A DNA stretch of 64,000 bases from Candidatus Megaera endosymbiont of Mesostigma viride (GTDB lineage: Bacteria > Pseudomonadota > Alphaproteobacteria > Rickettsiales > Rickettsiaceae), in assembly GCA_020410825.1 (NCBI GenBank), contig CP084576.1, forward strand, positions 1,116,001 to 1,180,000, in the 5' to 3' direction. Under the pieces are notes generated by a model. The model was not told the origin of the DNA and did no database searches. It was given only the letters and a program-made list of their open reading frames with translations. Of this stretch, positions 62,776 through 64,000 are shown piece by piece (positions within the stretch are counted from its first letter, which is position 1; each line of letters opens with the position of its first letter). Both the position numbers and the translations under genes were made by a program.

Positions 62776-63765
62776 ATGCCGCTTTTAATTAAGACACAGA
62801 TTCAAACAAAAATTGCAAATATCTGCTTTTCCGACAATTCTAAAGCTAGTGAAAGAGCTTCAGAAATCATCATTAAAGGTAAAGAGGCAGGTTTTGCCTT
62901 AGATATTAATGGAATTGCCTTAGAAGAAGCACAAGAGGTTAGAAATCATATAATAAACGAATTAGAAAAGATTGCTGACATTGAGAGAATCAATATTGTT
63001 TTAACGAGTTCTGAAAATAAACAGGCCCAACCAAAAAAAGAAAATTCCAAAATAATACTTGATAACATTAAGAAGGTGATCTTGATTGCTGCAGGTAAAG
63101 GAGGAGTAGGAAAGTCAACAATAGCAGCACTTCTTGCTCAAAAACTTGCCAGCCAAGGAAAAAAAGTAGGCTTGCTTGATGCAGATATTTATGGTCCTTC
63201 CATCCCCAGCATTTTTGATCTTAAGGGGAAACCAGAGTTAGTAAATAAGAGAATGATTCCTCTTTGTAATTATAATGTTAAAGTAAACTCAATCGGTTTC
63301 ATTACCGATCCTTTATCATCGATTAGTTGGCGGGGACCTATGACGAGCAAAGCTCTGTATCAACTTATTTCCTTAACTAATTGGGGACAGCTCGATTATT
63401 TGATAATTGACACTCCCCCCGGTACTGGTGACATACACTTGAGTTTATTACAAAATTATGTAACTGCTGGAGTAGTAATGATAACAACTCCGCAAAAAAT
63501 TTCGGCAATTGATGTGCAAAGAACCATAAATTTATATAGAAAATTTGGAGTACCAATAATTGGTATAATCGAGAATATGAGTGGTTATTTTTCTCCAAGT
63601 TCAGAAAAAATTACCATATTCTCCGGTAATAGCGGTAAACAAATTGCAAGTGATTATACTTTACCTCTTCTAGCTAAAATAGCCTTAATTCCAGAATTAT
63701 CTGCATCGTGTGATAAAGGAGTAGCTCTTGAAAAGTATTTTGATCTATTAGATTTTACAATCTAA
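62776..63765 (+). CDS. mrp: Mrp/ApbC iron-sulfur cluster carrier ATPase
   Basis: A 329-residue P-loop protein of the Mrp/NBP35 group. An N-terminal DUF59-like domain (about residues 1-85) precedes the ATPase with GKGGVGKST at 107-115 and DADIYGPSIPSI. The later LIIDTPPGTGDIHLSL is the family signature. The usual C-terminal Cys-x-x-Cys motif of cluster-binding Mrp proteins is absent in the residues visible here, where ENMSGYF stands at the site. It converges with a rhodanese gene 4 nt away. Confidence 0.92.
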   Translation: MPLLIKTQIQTKIANICFSDNSKASERASEIIIKGKEAGFALDINGIALEEAQEVRNHIINELEKIADIERINIVLTSSENKQAQPKKENSKIILDNIKKVILIAAGKGGVGKSTIAALLAQKLASQGKKVGLLDADIYGPSIPSIFDLKGKPELVNKRMIPLCNYNVKVNSIGFITDPLSSISWRGPMTSKALYQLISLTNWGQLDYLIIDTPPGTGDIHLSLLQNYVTAGVVMITTPQKISAIDVQRTINLYRKFGVPIIGIIENMSGYFSPSSEKITIFSGNSGKQIASDYTLPLLAKIALIPELSASCDKGVALEKYFDLLDFTI

Positions 63766-63769
63766 TATT

Positions 63770-64000
63770 TTATTTTAGTGTCATAATTGGGAATCCTGAA
63801 GAAGACCAAGCGTGAATTCCACCTTCAAGATTCCATAAACTGTACTGAAAACCTTCTTTATTTAAGGTCTGACATCCAATCATTGATCTAATACCGGATT
63901 TGCACTGTAAAACTATTTTCTTCTTTCCTAAATCAGGAAGCTGATGAATTTTTGCAGGAAGTTGAGATAATGGTATATTAATAGCTTTTTCAATATGTGC
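63770..64000 (-). CDS. Rhodanese-domain protein, C-terminal part (cut by window edge)
   Basis: The minus-strand frame stays open from the window edge and ends with TAA at 63770, giving 77 residues. The motif VLQCKSGIRSM supplies the rhodanese active-site cysteine loop, followed by GCQTLNKEGF and LWNLEGGIHAWSSSGFPI, the usual single-domain rhodanese end. It would handle sulfur in a persulfide. The N-terminus lies beyond the window. The gene converges with mrp, and the two stop codons are 4 nt apart. Confidence 0.88.
   Translation of the reverse strand, partial: AHIEKAINIPLSQLPAKIHQLPDLGKKKIVLQCKSGIRSMIGCQTLNKEGFQYSLWNLEGGIHAWSSSGFPIMTLK

Noticed and set aside
1..64000. CRISPR arrays, tRNA and rRNA genes
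   Set aside because: No regularly spaced direct repeats of 25-40 bp were seen, and no gap contains tRNA or rRNA landmarks.

Overview
The window is a very AT-rich, densely coded bacterial chromosome segment. Gene content and order point to an obligate intracellular alphaproteobacterium of the Rickettsiales, most likely Rickettsiaceae (Rickettsia, 'Ca. Megaira' or a relative). Pointers are mnmG-rsmG-parA-parB in one unit, hflK-hflC-degP, radC-map, dgt-argS, TrhO, a DUF2608 protein, and sensor kinases with Rickettsia-like architecture. This placement is inferred from gene content, not from a phylogeny. I saw no tRNA, rRNA or CRISPR array.

Layout. 1-5.8 kb: radC (cut by the window edge) and map on the minus strand, then a soluble histidine kinase, a secreted DUF2608 protein, a receiver-only response regulator, metG and tatD on the plus strand. 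5.9-14.0 kb, minus strand: argS-dgt, then mrdA-mreD-rodA (the cell-elongation peptidoglycan machine) with a membrane sensor kinase at the head of the operon. 14.1-22.5 kb, plus strand: cysS, ndk, mnmG, rsmG, parA, parB, a small transaldolase and ettA. Two parS-like sites overlap the starts of mnmG and rsmG.

22.8-36.5 kb is an accessory surface-glycan island. It holds two GT4 and one GT2 glycosyltransferases, a GT-C type membrane protein with an overlapping partner gene, two Wzx-like flippases, a sugar epimerase, a fused class II glutamine amidotransferase/WbpG-like ATPase, and a secreted protein of unknown function translationally coupled to it. 36.5-38.6 kb is transposon debris: an IS5-type transposase broken by frameshifts and an IS982-type transposase with one nonsense codon.

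38.7-49.2 kb: rpmA-rplU, a class D beta-lactamase with all its motifs, a PHA synthase, a 12-helix transporter, RNase E/G, LptE, BolA, RsfS, a KefB-type antiporter and an SH3 protein. 49.5-49.8 kb holds a 275-bp miniature element made from an IS6-type transposon, with 16-bp perfect inverted ends. 49.8-64 kb: tsaB, a phosphohexomutase, an AAC(6')-like acetyltransferase, prs, an NTF2-like secreted protein, carboxypeptidase Taq, a cupredoxin/FTR1 iron-uptake pair joined to yciB, a degenerate OmpR-type regulator coupled to trhO, degP-hflC-hflK, mrp and a truncated rhodanese.

The most unusual material is the glycan island, in particular the fused amidotransferase and its secreted partner. Next come the OXA-type beta-lactamase and the signalling genes placed inside housekeeping operons.
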